Positions 19,283 through 28,561 are shown, counted from the stretch's first letter. The stretch is DNA of 64,000 nucleotides from Limnohabitans sp. 2KL-27 (GCF_001269345.1 NZ_CXOP01000002.1:1922853-1986852); one strand, 5' to 3'. Notes: generated from the sequence alone by a model not told the origin. A program made the numbers and translations.

Positions 19283-20604
19283 CAGTTCAACTCTTCCTTG
19301 CGAATGCGCACGATGGGGGCCATCACCGTGGGCAGGGCCTGCATTTGGGCCAGCACTTCGTTCAAAGTGCCTTCGCGGGTGTCGTGGGTCAAGATGATCA
19401 CGTCGGTCTGGTTTTCTCCTGCTTGGCTGACCTGGTCGGCCTCGCGCTGCAAAACCGCATCGATGCTGATGTCGGCCTGGGCCAACAAGCCGGTCAGTTT
19501 GGCGAGCACGCCCGCTTGGTCGGCCACGCGCAAACGCAGGTAATAGCTGGTCACCACCTCGGACATGGGCAAGACGCTCAAATCGCTCATGGCGCCTGGC
19601 TGGAAGGCCAAATGCGGCACCCGGTTGAGGGGGTCCGCGGTGTGCAGACGGGTGATGTCCACCAAATCGGCGATCACCGCGCTGGCGGTGGGCTCGGAGC
19701 CTGCACCCTTGCCGTAATACAAAGTGGTGCCGACGGCGTCGCCCTGCACCATCACGGCGTTCATGGCGCCTTCGACATTGGCAATCAGGCGCTGGGTCGG
19801 CACCAGGCTGGGGTGCACGCGCAACTCAATGCCCTGCGCGGTGCGCTTGGTGATGCCAAGCAGCTTGATGCGGTAGCCCAGTTGCTCGGCGTACTTGATG
19901 TCGGCTGCGCCCAGTTTGGTGATGCCTTCGACATAAGCCTTGTCAAACTGCACGGGAATGCCAAACGCGATCGCGCTCATCAAGGTCACTTTGTGTGCGG
20001 CGTCCACGCCCTCGATGTCAAACGTCGGATCGGCTTCGGCATAACCCAGGCGCTGGGCTTCCTTGAGGACCACGTCAAAGTCCAGACCCTTGTCGCGCAT
20101 CTCGGAGAGGATAAAGTTGGTCGTGCCATTGATGATGCCCGCCACCCACTGGATGCTGTTGGCGGTGAGGCCCTCGCGCAAAGCCTTGATGATGGGGATG
20201 CCCCCGGCCACGGCGGCTTCGAAGGCCACCATCACACCTTGGGCCTGTGCAGCGGCAAAAATCTCGGTGCCGTGAACCGCGAGCAAAGCCTTGTTGGCCG
20301 TGACCACATGCTTGCCAGCGGCAATGGCTTCCATCACCAGCGCTTTGGCAATGCCGTAGCCACCGATCAACTCGATCACGATGTCGATTTCGGGATTGGC
20401 AATCACGGCACGTGCATCGGCCACCACCTGAACGCCCTCACCCACCAGGCCCTGGGCGCGAGCCACGTCCAGATCGGCCACCATGGCGATTTCAATACCA
20501 CGGCCTGCACGTCGCTGGATTTCTTGCTGGTTGCGCTGGAGCACGTTGAACGTGCCGCTGCCCACAGTCCCAATGCCCAACAGGCCCACTTTGATCGGTT
20601 TCAT
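19282..20604 (-). CDS. hom: Homoserine dehydrogenase
   Basis: Reduces aspartate semialdehyde to homoserine, the branch point to threonine and methionine. The 440-residue protein has the Rossmann motif LLGIGTVGSGT at the N-terminus, the substrate loop AGIINGTTNFILSEM, catalytic-region residues around EADPTFDIEGVDAAHK, and a C-terminal ACT domain (about 350-430, with DQAGVLAKLTGLLAQ) that usually gives threonine feedback inhibition. It is a stand-alone enzyme, not fused to aspartokinase. It sits between alaA and thrC. Confidence 0.97.
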   Translation of the reverse strand: MKPIKVGLLGIGTVGSGTFNVLQRNQQEIQRRAGRGIEIAMVADLDVARAQGLVGEGVQVVADARAVIANPEIDIVIELIGGYGIAKALVMEAIAAGKHVVTANKALLAVHGTEIFAAAQAQGVMVAFEAAVAGGIPIIKALREGLTANSIQWVAGIINGTTNFILSEMRDKGLDFDVVLKEAQRLGYAEADPTFDIEGVDAAHKVTLMSAIAFGIPVQFDKAYVEGITKLGAADIKYAEQLGYRIKLLGITKRTAQGIELRVHPSLVPTQRLIANVEGAMNAVMVQGDAVGTTLYYGKGAGSEPTASAVIADLVDITRLHTADPLNRVPHLAFQPGAMSDLSVLPMSEVVTSYYLRLRVADQAGVLAKLTGLLAQADISIDAVLQREADQVSQAGENQTDVIILTHDTREGTLNEVLAQMQALPTVMAPIVRIRKEELN

Positions 20605-20655
20605 TCACTTCTCTTAAACGTTGCGCCCGGCCACACCGGGCATTTCTTGAAAAAA

Positions 20656-21897
20656 TCAGGCCACGAGCCTGTCGGTGCCAAAGCGCTTGCGGGCCCCTTC
20701 TAGGAAGCGCGCCACGCGGCCAATCGCCTCGCGCAAATCGTCCTCGTGCGGCAAAAACACAATCCTGAAATGGTCGGATTCAGGCCAATTGAAACCCGTA
20801 CCCTGCACCAGCATGACTTTGGTTTCTTCCAGCAACTGCAAGAAAAACTCTTGGTCGTCCTGCACCGGATAGATCTTCTGATCGAGTTTGGGGAACATGT
20901 ACAAAGCTGCGCGGGGTTTGACGCAGCTGACGCCGGGGATGGCCGTGATCAGTTGGTGCGCAAGGTCGCGCTGCTTGCGCAGACGTCCGCCCTCGCCGAC
21001 CAGTTCGTTGATGCTTTGGTGGCCCCCCAGAGCGGTCTGAATGGCCCATTGGCCGGGCACATTGGCACACAACCGCATGTTGGAAAGCATGTTCAAACCT
21101 TCGATGTAGTCGCGGGCTATTTTTTTGTCGCCCGAAATCACCATCCAGCCCGCACGGTAACCGCATGAGCGGTAGCTTTTGGACAAGGAGTTGAAGGTCA
21201 AGGTCAGCACATCCTGCGACAAACTGGCCAGGGGCGTGTGTTTGGCGCCGTCGTACAAGACCTTGTCGTACACCTCATCGGCAAAGATCACCAAGCCATG
21301 CTCGCGGGCGATGGCCACGATACCTGTGAGCAACTCGTCCGAATACAAAGCACCCGTGGGGTTGTTGGGGTTGATGACCACAATACCCTTGGTGCGTGGC
21401 GTGACTTTTGCACGGATATCGTCCAAATCGGGCATCCAACCATTGGCCTCGTCACAGCGGTAATGCACGGGCGTTCCACCCGACAAACTGGCCGCAGCCG
21501 TCCACAGCGGGTAATCGGGTGAGGGCAACAGCAACTCATCACCATCGTCCAGCAAGCCATTGGTGGCCATCACGATCAATTCGCTGGCGCCATTGCCCAA
21601 ATAAATATCGTCCAGCGTGACACCCAAAATGCCTTGTTTTTGGGTCTCGTGCATCACGGCTTTGCGTGCTGCAAAAATACCTTTGCTGTCCGAATAACCC
21701 GCCGAATTGGGCAGGTTGCGGATCATGTCCTGCTGGATCTCTTCGGGCGCATCAAAACCAAAAACCGCCAGGTTGCCGATGTTGAGTTTGATGATCTTGT
21801 GGCCATCCTCTTCCATCTGACGCGCTCGGTCCATGATGGGCCCCCGGATGTCATAACAAACGTTGGCGAGCTTGGCAGATTTATGAATGGTCTTCAA
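20656..21897 (-). CDS. alaA: Alanine-type PLP aminotransferase (AlaA family), TTG start
   Basis: Class I/II aminotransferase, very like Escherichia coli AlaA, which makes alanine from pyruvate and glutamate. In the 413-residue protein, KLANVCYDIRGP and IGNLAVFGFDAPEEI are near the start. PSPDYPLWTAA and NPNNPTGALYSDELL bind PLP and substrate, and the PLP lysine lies in FNSLSKSYRSCGYRAGWM. I choose TTG at 21897 because GGAGG lies four bases before it and similarity begins there (KTIHKSAKL). The upstream in-frame ATGs give unrelated residues. It heads the alaA-hom-thrC-moeA-moaDE run and is probably linked to threonine synthesis by co-expression. Confidence 0.92.
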   Translation of the reverse strand: MKTIHKSAKLANVCYDIRGPIMDRARQMEEDGHKIIKLNIGNLAVFGFDAPEEIQQDMIRNLPNSAGYSDSKGIFAARKAVMHETQKQGILGVTLDDIYLGNGASELIVMATNGLLDDGDELLLPSPDYPLWTAAASLSGGTPVHYRCDEANGWMPDLDDIRAKVTPRTKGIVVINPNNPTGALYSDELLTGIVAIAREHGLVIFADEVYDKVLYDGAKHTPLASLSQDVLTLTFNSLSKSYRSCGYRAGWMVISGDKKIARDYIEGLNMLSNMRLCANVPGQWAIQTALGGHQSINELVGEGGRLRKQRDLAHQLITAIPGVSCVKPRAALYMFPKLDQKIYPVQDDQEFFLQLLEETKVMLVQGTGFNWPESDHFRIVFLPHEDDLREAIGRVARFLEGARKRFGTDRLVA

Positions 21898-22029
21898 AGT
21901 GCCTCCAAAGGCAGTGTGGATGAGGGAAAACCTATAATTTGACCACATTTCAAGGGCATTTCTGCCCTGCAACCCCGAGCGATCTCTCTAATGACGTTGG
22001 GAGGCTCTTCGCCTGGCCCACAAGACCCC

Positions 22030-22407
22030 ATGAAACTACAACCCGACAAATCCAGCAGCCTCACCATCCATGCTTACGGCCCGGGCTGGATTGAAGTCAA
22101 CGGTGAAAAATTTTCGCACTCCTTGACCGTCAGCAGTTTGGCGGGCGCTGTGCCCGAAAAATGGGCGGTGAGCCAGTTTGGCGCACTGAAAGCCGAGGAT
22201 TTCGAGCCATTGGCCAACAGCGGTGCCGAGCTGGTCATCTTCGGCAGCGGCCAGCGCCTTCGCTTTCCTCAACCGATCTGGCTCGCACCCTTGATAGCGC
22301 GCGGCATTGGCTTGGAAACCATGGACACAGCTGCGGCTTGCCGCACTTACAACATCCTGGCCAGTGAAGGGCGAAAAGTCGTGGTCGCTTTGTTGCTGGA
22401 AACTTAA
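22030..22407 (+). CDS. Mth938-like / DUF498 domain protein
   Basis: 125 residues forming a single Mth938-like domain: SLTIHAYGPGWIEVNGEKFSH, then FGALKAEDFEPL, ELVIFGSGQRLRFP, and a C-terminal AACRTYNILASEGRKVVVALL. The same fold occurs in the mitochondrial complex I assembly factor NDUFAF3; the bacterial function is not established. The gene is divergent from alaA with 132 bases between them. It is followed by bcp, but the 158-base gap with its own hairpin argues against tight coupling. Confidence 0.85.
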   Translation: MKLQPDKSSSLTIHAYGPGWIEVNGEKFSHSLTVSSLAGAVPEKWAVSQFGALKAEDFEPLANSGAELVIFGSGQRLRFPQPIWLAPLIARGIGLETMDTAAACRTYNILASEGRKVVVALLLET

Positions 22408-22565
22408 AGCATGCATTTGCATGCCGCCCTTGTAACAAGTACCTGCTCGCTTGCAGTCATGTATTCGGAGTAAAATATAAGGTTGCCGAGGCCATTGGCC
22501 TATAGCGAATCTGCCGCCATCCGATGGCGGCAAGCGCTCAACCTGTCAAGCGAGATCAAAGTTTT

Positions 22566-23051
22566 ATGGCGATCGTTCTTAACAAGCCCCTCCCCGAATT
22601 TGAAGCGAACGCTACCAGCGGCCTGAAAGTTTCCAACATCTCCCACCTCGGCCAGCCCGTGGTTTTGTTTTTTTACCCCAAAGACAATACCCCAGGCTGC
22701 ACAACCGAGGCCATGCAGTTTCGCGATAAATACAAAGATTTCGTCAAGGCTGGTGCCTTGGTCCTGGGTGTTTCGCGTGACAACATGAAATCGCACGATG
22801 ACTTCAAATCCAAATTGGAGTTGCCATTTGAACTGATCGCCGACACCGAAGAAAAAATGTGCCACATGTTTGGCGTGGTCAAAAACAAGATCATGTACGG
22901 CAAAAAAGTCAAAGGCATCGAGCGCAGCACCTTCCTGATCGGTGCAGACGGCACACTCAAGCAAGAGTGGCGCGGACTGAAAGTGCCAGGCCATGTAGAA
23001 GAAGTGCTCAAGGCGGTCAAGGACCTGAAAAAAGCCGCTACGGTGGCTTGA
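22566..23051 (+). CDS. bcp: Thioredoxin-dependent peroxiredoxin, Bcp/PrxQ type
   Basis: Reduces peroxides using thioredoxin in the cytoplasm. 161 residues with the peroxidatic cysteine in FYPKDNTPGCTTEAMQFRD. No cysteine occupies the classical PrxQ resolving position five residues later (CTTEAM). Another cysteine at EEKMCHMFGV could take part instead. The AhpC/TSA fold is otherwise complete (ADTEEKM, IGADGTLKQEW). ATG at 22566 is preceded by a weak purine stretch. A palindromic hairpin GCCGCCAT/ATGGCGGC lies at about 22511-22529 in the leader. A strong terminator follows. Confidence 0.92.
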   Translation: MAIVLNKPLPEFEANATSGLKVSNISHLGQPVVLFFYPKDNTPGCTTEAMQFRDKYKDFVKAGALVLGVSRDNMKSHDDFKSKLELPFELIADTEEKMCHMFGVVKNKIMYGKKVKGIERSTFLIGADGTLKQEWRGLKVPGHVEEVLKAVKDLKKAATVA

Positions 23052-23133
23052 TGCCCTTGGGCTGGTTTTGTCATTTGGCTCATGCATAATGAATTCATGC
23101 CGCTGACATTCAGCCCCCCTTTTCCCCCCAACC

Positions 23134-23165
23134 AAAGCCGCCTTGGCCTCCAGGCGGCTTTTTCT
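23134..23165 (+). terminator. Terminator of bcp
   Basis: AAAGCCGCCT / AGGCGGCTTT stem with a short loop, followed by a T-rich run, about 80 bases after bcp and just before the PhoH-family gene. Confidence 0.9.
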
Positions 23166-23208
23166 TTTTCAGCGTTCGAATTTTTCACCCCTCAAGAGGC
23201 CTTCGTTC

Positions 23209-24885
23209 ATGCCACTGCCACCCGCCCCTTCCCAACGCGCCAGCCGCTTGACCCACAACGCATTCGAGTCCTCTGCCATTGAAGACGATGCCCCCAGTGG
23301 CTTGATCCAAGTCGAAACCAAGGTCCAGGCAGCACCTGCCGAGCAAGTACCGGTCATGGAAACCAAGCGCGGCCTCCGTGGACGCAAGAGCGCCACCGCG
23401 ACGACCAGACCAGCGCCGTCCGTGGTAGAGGCCACCGCCCCAGCGACCGCCACAAACCGCGCAACCACCCCGGCCCGGCCCAAACGCAAGACGGGCCCCA
23501 GCAAACTCTTTGTGCTCGATACCAATGTGTTGATGCACGACCCAATGAGCCTGTTCCGTTTTGAGGAGCACGATGTCTTTTTGCCCATGATCGTGCTGGA
23601 AGAGCTCGACGGCCACAAAAAAGGCATGACGGAGGTCGCCCGCAATGCACGCCAGGCCAGCCGTTCTCTCGACACCCTGGCTTCCGCCCAAGGTGCCGAT
23701 CTGGGCAAAGGCTCACCCCTGAACGCCACAGGCCACACCGATGCAATGGGGCAATTGTTTTTCCAGACCCAGGCACTGGACCTGAGCCTGCCTCTGGCGC
23801 TGCCCCAAGGCAAGGCTGACAACCAGATCTTGGGCGTGGTCAAGGCGCTGGGCCAGTTGCATGCGCCACGTGATGTGGTGCTGGTCTCCAAAGACATCAA
23901 CATGCGTGTCAAGGCCCGCGCACTGGGGCTGCAGGCCGAGGATTACCAAAACGACAAGACCCTGGAAGACGGAGACCTGTTGTACCCAGGCTCCATGGCA
24001 TTGCCCCCGGACTTTTGGCTCAAGAATGGCAAAACGGTGGAAAGCTGGCAGCAAGGCACCCACACCTTCTACCGCATCAGTGGCCCCATCGTGCCCAGCT
24101 TGTTCATGAACCAGTTTGTGTATTTCGAGGCCCCCGGGGAACCCAGCCTGTATGCCCGCGTGACCGAAATCCGAGGCAAAACAGCGGTGCTTCGCACCCT
24201 CAAGGACTTCAACCACCAAAAAAATGCGGTTTGGGGCGTCACCACACGCAACCGGGAGCAAAACTTCGCGATGAACTTGCTGACCGATCCGGATGTCGAC
24301 TTTGTGACCCTGGCCGGCACGGCGGGCACAGGCAAAACGCTGATGGCACTGGCCGCTGGCCTGACGCAGGTGCTGGATGACCGCCGCTACACCGAGATCA
24401 TCATGACCCGCGCCACCGTCAGCGTGGGCGAAGACATTGGCTTTTTGCCAGGCACCGAAGAAGAAAAAATGGGCCCCTGGATGGGCGCTCTGGACGACAA
24501 CCTGGAGTTTTTGGCCAAGGGCGATGGGGGCAACGCCGGTGAATGGGGCCGCGCTGCCACCAACGAGTTGATCAAGAGCCGCATCAAGATCAAAAGCATG
24601 AATTTCATGCGCGGGCGCACCTTCATGAACAAGTACGTGATCATCGACGAAGCGCAAAACCTGACGCCCAAGCAGATGAAAACGCTGATCACCCGCGCAG
24701 GCCCGGGCACCAAGATCATTTGCATGGGCAACCTGGCCCAGATCGACACCCCCTATCTGACCGAAGGCTCTTCCGGCCTGACCTACGCGGTCGACCGCTT
24801 CAAAGGCTGGGCCCATGGGGGCCACATCACGCTGGCACGCGGTGAGCGTTCGCGACTGGCCGACTTTGCCAGCGAAGCGCTCTAA
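23209..24885 (+). CDS. PIN-domain / PhoH-like ATPase (PhoH2 type)
   Basis: 558 residues joining two activities. After a disordered basic, proline- and alanine-rich start (residues 1-90) comes a PIN ribonuclease domain (about 95-230). It contains KLFVLDTNVLMHDP, MIVLEELDGHKKG, and a later acidic residue in KADNQILGVV. The second half is a PhoH P-loop ATPase with Walker A AGTAGTGKTLMALA and Walker B YVIIDEAQNLTPKQMKT. Mycobacterial PhoH2 of this architecture unwinds and cuts RNA, so an RNA helicase-nuclease role is likely. It is not next to ybeY or lnt, where the single-domain PhoH usually sits. Confidence 0.9.
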   Translation: MPLPPAPSQRASRLTHNAFESSAIEDDAPSGLIQVETKVQAAPAEQVPVMETKRGLRGRKSATATTRPAPSVVEATAPATATNRATTPARPKRKTGPSKLFVLDTNVLMHDPMSLFRFEEHDVFLPMIVLEELDGHKKGMTEVARNARQASRSLDTLASAQGADLGKGSPLNATGHTDAMGQLFFQTQALDLSLPLALPQGKADNQILGVVKALGQLHAPRDVVLVSKDINMRVKARALGLQAEDYQNDKTLEDGDLLYPGSMALPPDFWLKNGKTVESWQQGTHTFYRISGPIVPSLFMNQFVYFEAPGEPSLYARVTEIRGKTAVLRTLKDFNHQKNAVWGVTTRNREQNFAMNLLTDPDVDFVTLAGTAGTGKTLMALAAGLTQVLDDRRYTEIIMTRATVSVGEDIGFLPGTEEEKMGPWMGALDDNLEFLAKGDGGNAGEWGRAATNELIKSRIKIKSMNFMRGRTFMNKYVIIDEAQNLTPKQMKTLITRAGPGTKIICMGNLAQIDTPYLTEGSSGLTYAVDRFKGWAHGGHITLARGERSRLADFASEAL

Positions 24886-24911
24886 GCACTCACCAATTCC
24901 CCCCCCGGGCC

Positions 24912-26330
24912 TCAGTAATCGTCACTGAGGCCGGAGGCGAGGCTTTCAAAGCGGGTCAGGTTCTTGAGGAAAGTGAGGCGGACCGTGCCTGTCGGGCCGT
25001 TGCGCTGCTTGCCGATGATGATTTCGGCCACGCCCGGATCTTTGGAATCCTTGTTGTAATAGTCATCGCGGTAAATGAACATGATGATGTCGGCATCTTG
25101 CTCAATCGCGCCCGACTCTCGCAAATCACTCATCATGGGGCGTTTGTCAGTGCGTTGCTCGACGCTTCGGTTGAGCTGCGACAAGGCAATCACCGGGCAT
25201 TGCAATTCCTTGGCCAGCATTTTGAGGCCGCGCGAAATTTCGCCCAACTCGGTGGCCCGGTTGTCGCCGCCAGAGCCGCCCGAACCACTCATCAGCTGCA
25301 AATAGTCCACCACAATCAAGCCCAGCTTGCCACACTGGCGTGCCAAGCGGCGGGCATTGGCGCGCAATTCAGAAGGTGTGAGGCCTGGTGTTTCATCGAT
25401 GTGCAAGGACACCGTGCGCAACTTTTCGATGGCCTCGGTCAGGCGTGGCCATTCGTCGTCACTGAGCTTGCCGGTGCGCAAATGGCCCTGGTCGATGCGG
25501 CCAATCGAGCCCACCACGCGCACTGCCAACTGGGATGCGCCCATTTCCATCGAAAATACAGCCACCGGCAAGCCCTCGTTCAGAGCCACATGCTCCGCGA
25601 TGTTGATGGCAAAAGCGGTTTTACCCATGGAAGGACGCGCCGCCAAAACCACCAGGTCGCCCGACTGCAGGCCAGAGGTCATGCGATCCAGGTCATAAAA
25701 GCCTGTGGGCACACCCGTGATGTCGTTCGGGTTGTCGGCCATCTCCTGCACCCGGTCGAGCAGCGCCACCACCAGCGTGTCCATCGACTGAAAGCCCTGC
25801 TTCATGCGCGAGCCTTCTTCACCGATGTTGAAAATCTTTTGCTCGGCTTCGTCCAGGATGCGGTCAATGGCCTTGCCCTGGGGGTTGAAGGCATTGGTTG
25901 CAATTTCGTCGCTGGCAGACACCAGTTTGCGCAGGATGGAGCGCTCTCGCACGATCTCGGCATACCGGCGAATGTTGCTGGCGCTGGGCACGTATTGGGC
26001 CAAAGAATTGAGGTAAGCCAGACCGCCCATTTCTGCGGTTTTGCCCTGGTTTTGCAACTGCTCACTGACGGTGATGACGTCAGCCGGCTTGGACGCATTG
26101 ATCAAGGCGCCAATCGCGGCGTAAATCAACTTGTGTTCATGCCGATAGAAATCCGAATCCACCAACAAATCGCCCACCCGGTCCCAGGCCCCGTTGTCCA
26201 GCAACAGGCCACCGAGCACGCTCGACTCGGCCTCAATCGAATGAGGAGGAACACGCAACTTGGCAATTTGGCTGTCTGAGGACAGGTCTGAGGGAAATTC
26301 ACTCAGGTGGGGAGAAAAAACAGCAGACAT
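24912..26330 (-). CDS. dnaB: Replicative DNA helicase
   Basis: Hexameric helicase of the replication fork. The 472-residue protein has the N-terminal helical domain (PPHSIEAESSVLGGLLLDN), a linker and the RecA-like C-domain with Walker A ARPSMGKTAFAIN, Walker B LIVVDYLQLMSG, and the arginine finger region IIGKQRNGPTGTV. No intein is present. ATG at 26330 gives the standard short N-terminus. The upstream region carries a consensus DnaA box inside an inverted repeat, suggesting that dnaB expression responds to the initiator protein. Confidence 0.97.
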   Translation of the reverse strand: MSAVFSPHLSEFPSDLSSDSQIAKLRVPPHSIEAESSVLGGLLLDNGAWDRVGDLLVDSDFYRHEHKLIYAAIGALINASKPADVITVSEQLQNQGKTAEMGGLAYLNSLAQYVPSASNIRRYAEIVRERSILRKLVSASDEIATNAFNPQGKAIDRILDEAEQKIFNIGEEGSRMKQGFQSMDTLVVALLDRVQEMADNPNDITGVPTGFYDLDRMTSGLQSGDLVVLAARPSMGKTAFAINIAEHVALNEGLPVAVFSMEMGASQLAVRVVGSIGRIDQGHLRTGKLSDDEWPRLTEAIEKLRTVSLHIDETPGLTPSELRANARRLARQCGKLGLIVVDYLQLMSGSGGSGGDNRATELGEISRGLKMLAKELQCPVIALSQLNRSVEQRTDKRPMMSDLRESGAIEQDADIIMFIYRDDYYNKDSKDPGVAEIIIGKQRNGPTGTVRLTFLKNLTRFESLASGLSDDY

Positions 26331-26380
26331 GGCGTACCGGTAAATCAAATAACAATGGTAGCCCTCGAAGGGGCTGACGT

Positions 26381-26419
26381 CACGGGATAACCCTGTGGAT
26401 AAACATGGGGTATCCCGTG
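26381..26419. promoter_or_regulatory. DnaA boxes within an inverted repeat upstream of dnaB
   Basis: The perfect repeats CACGGGATA (26381-26389) and TATCCCGTG (26411-26419) flank a spacer holding TGTGGATAA (26394-26402), the reverse complement of the consensus DnaA box TTATCCACA. The left arm overlaps a second, weaker box (TTATCCCGT on the minus strand). It lies 50-90 bases upstream of dnaB and downstream of tRNA-His. Binding by DnaA is inferred. Confidence 0.55.
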
Positions 26420-26466
26420 TTCAAACGGGGACAACTCAGGGGCACAAACAAAGTGATGCACAAATG

Positions 26467-26496
26467 AAAAGGCCCTTTCGTTGCCGAAAGGGCCTT
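26467..26496 (-). terminator. Terminator after tRNA-His
   Basis: On the minus strand AAGGCCCTTTCG and CGAAAGGGCCTT form a perfect twelve-base-pair stem with a four-base loop and then TTTTC. It lies just past the tRNA 3' end. Confidence 0.9.
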
Positions 26497-26504
26497 GGAG
26501 ACTT

Positions 26505-26581
26505 TGGGGTGGCTGATGGGGCTCGAACCCACGACAACAGGAATCACAATCCTGGACTCTACCAACTGAGCTACAGCCACC
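26505..26581 (-). tRNA. tRNA-His (GTG)
   Basis: 77 bases including an encoded CCA. Acceptor stem GTGGCTG/CAGCCAC is preceded by the extra G(-1) opposite C73 that marks histidine tRNA. The D-arm is TAGCTCAGTTGGTAGAG, the anticodon loop has GTG, and the T-arm has GGTTCGAGCC. It lies between ppiD and dnaB. Confidence 0.97.
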
Positions 26582-26606
26582 GTAGAGCACTATTATAGCC
26601 GGAAGC

Positions 26607-28538
26607 TCAGCGTTTTTCTGGCTCTGAACCGTCCGACTTTTTGGGTTTTTCAGCCACCATTTCAACCTTGAATTGCGACTTCAGACTAGACAGGTAGGCT
26701 TGAGACTCAGCCTGCCCCCAAAGACGGGCAAATTGTTGACGACTCTGCTCAGATTGTTGAGCTGTAGCCTCAGGCCGCTGCACAATTTTGTTCACCCTCA
26801 CAACGGCAAAACCCTGCAGGCCCAAATCCACACCGATCAAAGCTGGCATTTTGGAAGGATCGGCGCGCAAAGCGGCATCGATCACGGCTTGGGGTAACGC
26901 GGGGGCTTGATCACGCGAAATGGTCACAGCAGGACCCAATGCGGTCTGGGCAGCTTCGCTGGTCCAACCGGCCAAACGGGCTTGCCCCTCTGCCTTGGCC
27001 AGTTCCGCCGATTTGGCTTGAATCAAGCGTTGACGAACATCCGCCTTGACCTCTTCGAAAGGACGCGCGGCCGCTGGGCGGTGATTGACCACACGGGCTG
27101 AAACCAGGGTGTTGGGCGCCACCTCGACTGCCGCTGTGTTGCGGCGCTTGGCAATGGCATCTTCCGAGAAAATGGCTTGCAGCAATTTGGGGTTGCTCAA
27201 AACACCTTGCACCCCTGGCATGGGTGTTCGGCTCAAGCCCTGCGCTTTTTGCACCGACAATTTCAAACGCTCTGCCACGGGCGTCAAACTGTCCGACTGC
27301 TCGTACACGCTGTTGCTGAAGGTTTCGGCCAACTCAGCAAACTGGCGCTGTGCCTGTTGTTTGCGCAAATCCGCTTCCAATTGGGGGCGCATCGACTCGA
27401 AGGATGGCGCGCTGGCCTTCTTCACGTCGGTCAAAAAAATGATGTGATACCCGAAATCGGACTCCACAATCTCACTGATGTCACCCTTTTGAAGGGCAAA
27501 GGCCGCATCCTCAAAAGGCTTGACCATGGCACCTCGTGCGAAAAAGTCCAAGTCGCCACCGCGCTCGGCCGAGCCTGTATCGTCCGAATTTTGGCGCGCC
27601 ACTTGGGCAAAAGTCTTGGGTGACTTGCGAACGGTGGCCAACAGGTTTTCGGCCTTGGCACGGGCTTTTTGTTTGTCTGCAGCAGGCAGGTCTTTCGCTG
27701 CATTGACCAAGATGTGGCTGGCGCGGCGTTGTTCTTGTCCAGCGATTCGCTGCAGGTTTTGTTCGTAGTAGGTTTTCAGGTCCTGCTCAGGCAATTCAAT
27801 CCGGCTTTGCAAGGCCGCCACGTCCAAGACGAGGTATTCCACATCCACATTTTCGACCGAGCGAAAGCGCTCCGAATTGTCCTTGTAGAAACGCGCCAAA
27901 TCGGCATCCGACACATCCACCTTGGCGGCAAAGTCCGCCGGAGTCCAGCGCTTGACCTGAATTTCGCGGCGCTGCAAATACGCATCTAATGCCGCGTCCG
28001 TTTGGCGTTGGGTCGCAAAAATCGAGGCCTGCAAACCCGCCAGCACTTGCTGGTTGGACAGGTCACGGCGCACACTGGCTTCGAGCATCTCGGGCGTCAT
28101 GCCTTGGCTGGCCGCCAATTGGCGATAACGCGCCATGTCCAGCTTACCGTCTGCACCGCGCAAGCCCGCAATGGAGGGGTCTTGCTGTAAATAACGTGCC
28201 AGGCGCTGGTCACTGGTGACCAGCAATTGTTTTTCAGAAGCACGGGCAATCAGTCGGTCATTGACCATTTTGTCGAGGGTGGCGTAACGCGCTTCTGCCG
28301 AATCGAGCAGTTTCGGATCCAGGTTGGGCACCGACGCGCGAATCCGGTCCACCTCTTGCTGGTGCGCAGCATCCCACTCAGACTGGGTGATTTTTTGTCC
28401 GTCGACCCGGGCGACTATGGCCCCTTTGTCTTCAAACTGGCTGTAGCCCTCCATGCCAAACAGCACAAAGGACGGAATCACCAACAAAAACAACAACCCC
28501 ATCAAGATTTTTGAATTGTTGCGAATGGAATCAAACAT
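26607..28538 (-). CDS. ppiD: Periplasmic folding chaperone PpiD
   Basis: Inner-membrane-anchored chaperone that meets proteins leaving the SecYEG channel. 643 residues: cytoplasmic MFDSIRNNSK, one membrane helix (residues about 11-29), a SurA-like N-terminal chaperone region with SEWDAAHQQEVDRIR, and a parvulin domain at about 265-370. The parvulin part shows RRASHILVNA, ARQNSDDTGSAERGGDLDFF and FGYHIIFLTDVKK. A long C-terminal chaperone arm follows. The tail is basic and charged. The gene lies downstream of tRNA-Val and hupB, a common betaproteobacterial order in which lon often stands in front; lon is not present here. Confidence 0.93.
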   Translation of the reverse strand: MFDSIRNNSKILMGLLFLLVIPSFVLFGMEGYSQFEDKGAIVARVDGQKITQSEWDAAHQQEVDRIRASVPNLDPKLLDSAEARYATLDKMVNDRLIARASEKQLLVTSDQRLARYLQQDPSIAGLRGADGKLDMARYRQLAASQGMTPEMLEASVRRDLSNQQVLAGLQASIFATQRQTDAALDAYLQRREIQVKRWTPADFAAKVDVSDADLARFYKDNSERFRSVENVDVEYLVLDVAALQSRIELPEQDLKTYYEQNLQRIAGQEQRRASHILVNAAKDLPAADKQKARAKAENLLATVRKSPKTFAQVARQNSDDTGSAERGGDLDFFARGAMVKPFEDAAFALQKGDISEIVESDFGYHIIFLTDVKKASAPSFESMRPQLEADLRKQQAQRQFAELAETFSNSVYEQSDSLTPVAERLKLSVQKAQGLSRTPMPGVQGVLSNPKLLQAIFSEDAIAKRRNTAAVEVAPNTLVSARVVNHRPAAARPFEEVKADVRQRLIQAKSAELAKAEGQARLAGWTSEAAQTALGPAVTISRDQAPALPQAVIDAALRADPSKMPALIGVDLGLQGFAVVRVNKIVQRPEATAQQSEQSRQQFARLWGQAESQAYLSSLKSQFKVEMVAEKPKKSDGSEPEKR

Positions 28539-28561
28539 GTCTGAAGTCTCGGGTTGTCCAG

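Noticed and set aside
17303..19543. 746-codon open frame on the plus strand opposite moeA, thrC and hom
   Set aside because: It crosses three well-supported genes, lacks recognisable motifs and is rich in His, Gln and Arg, as antisense frames are in this composition.
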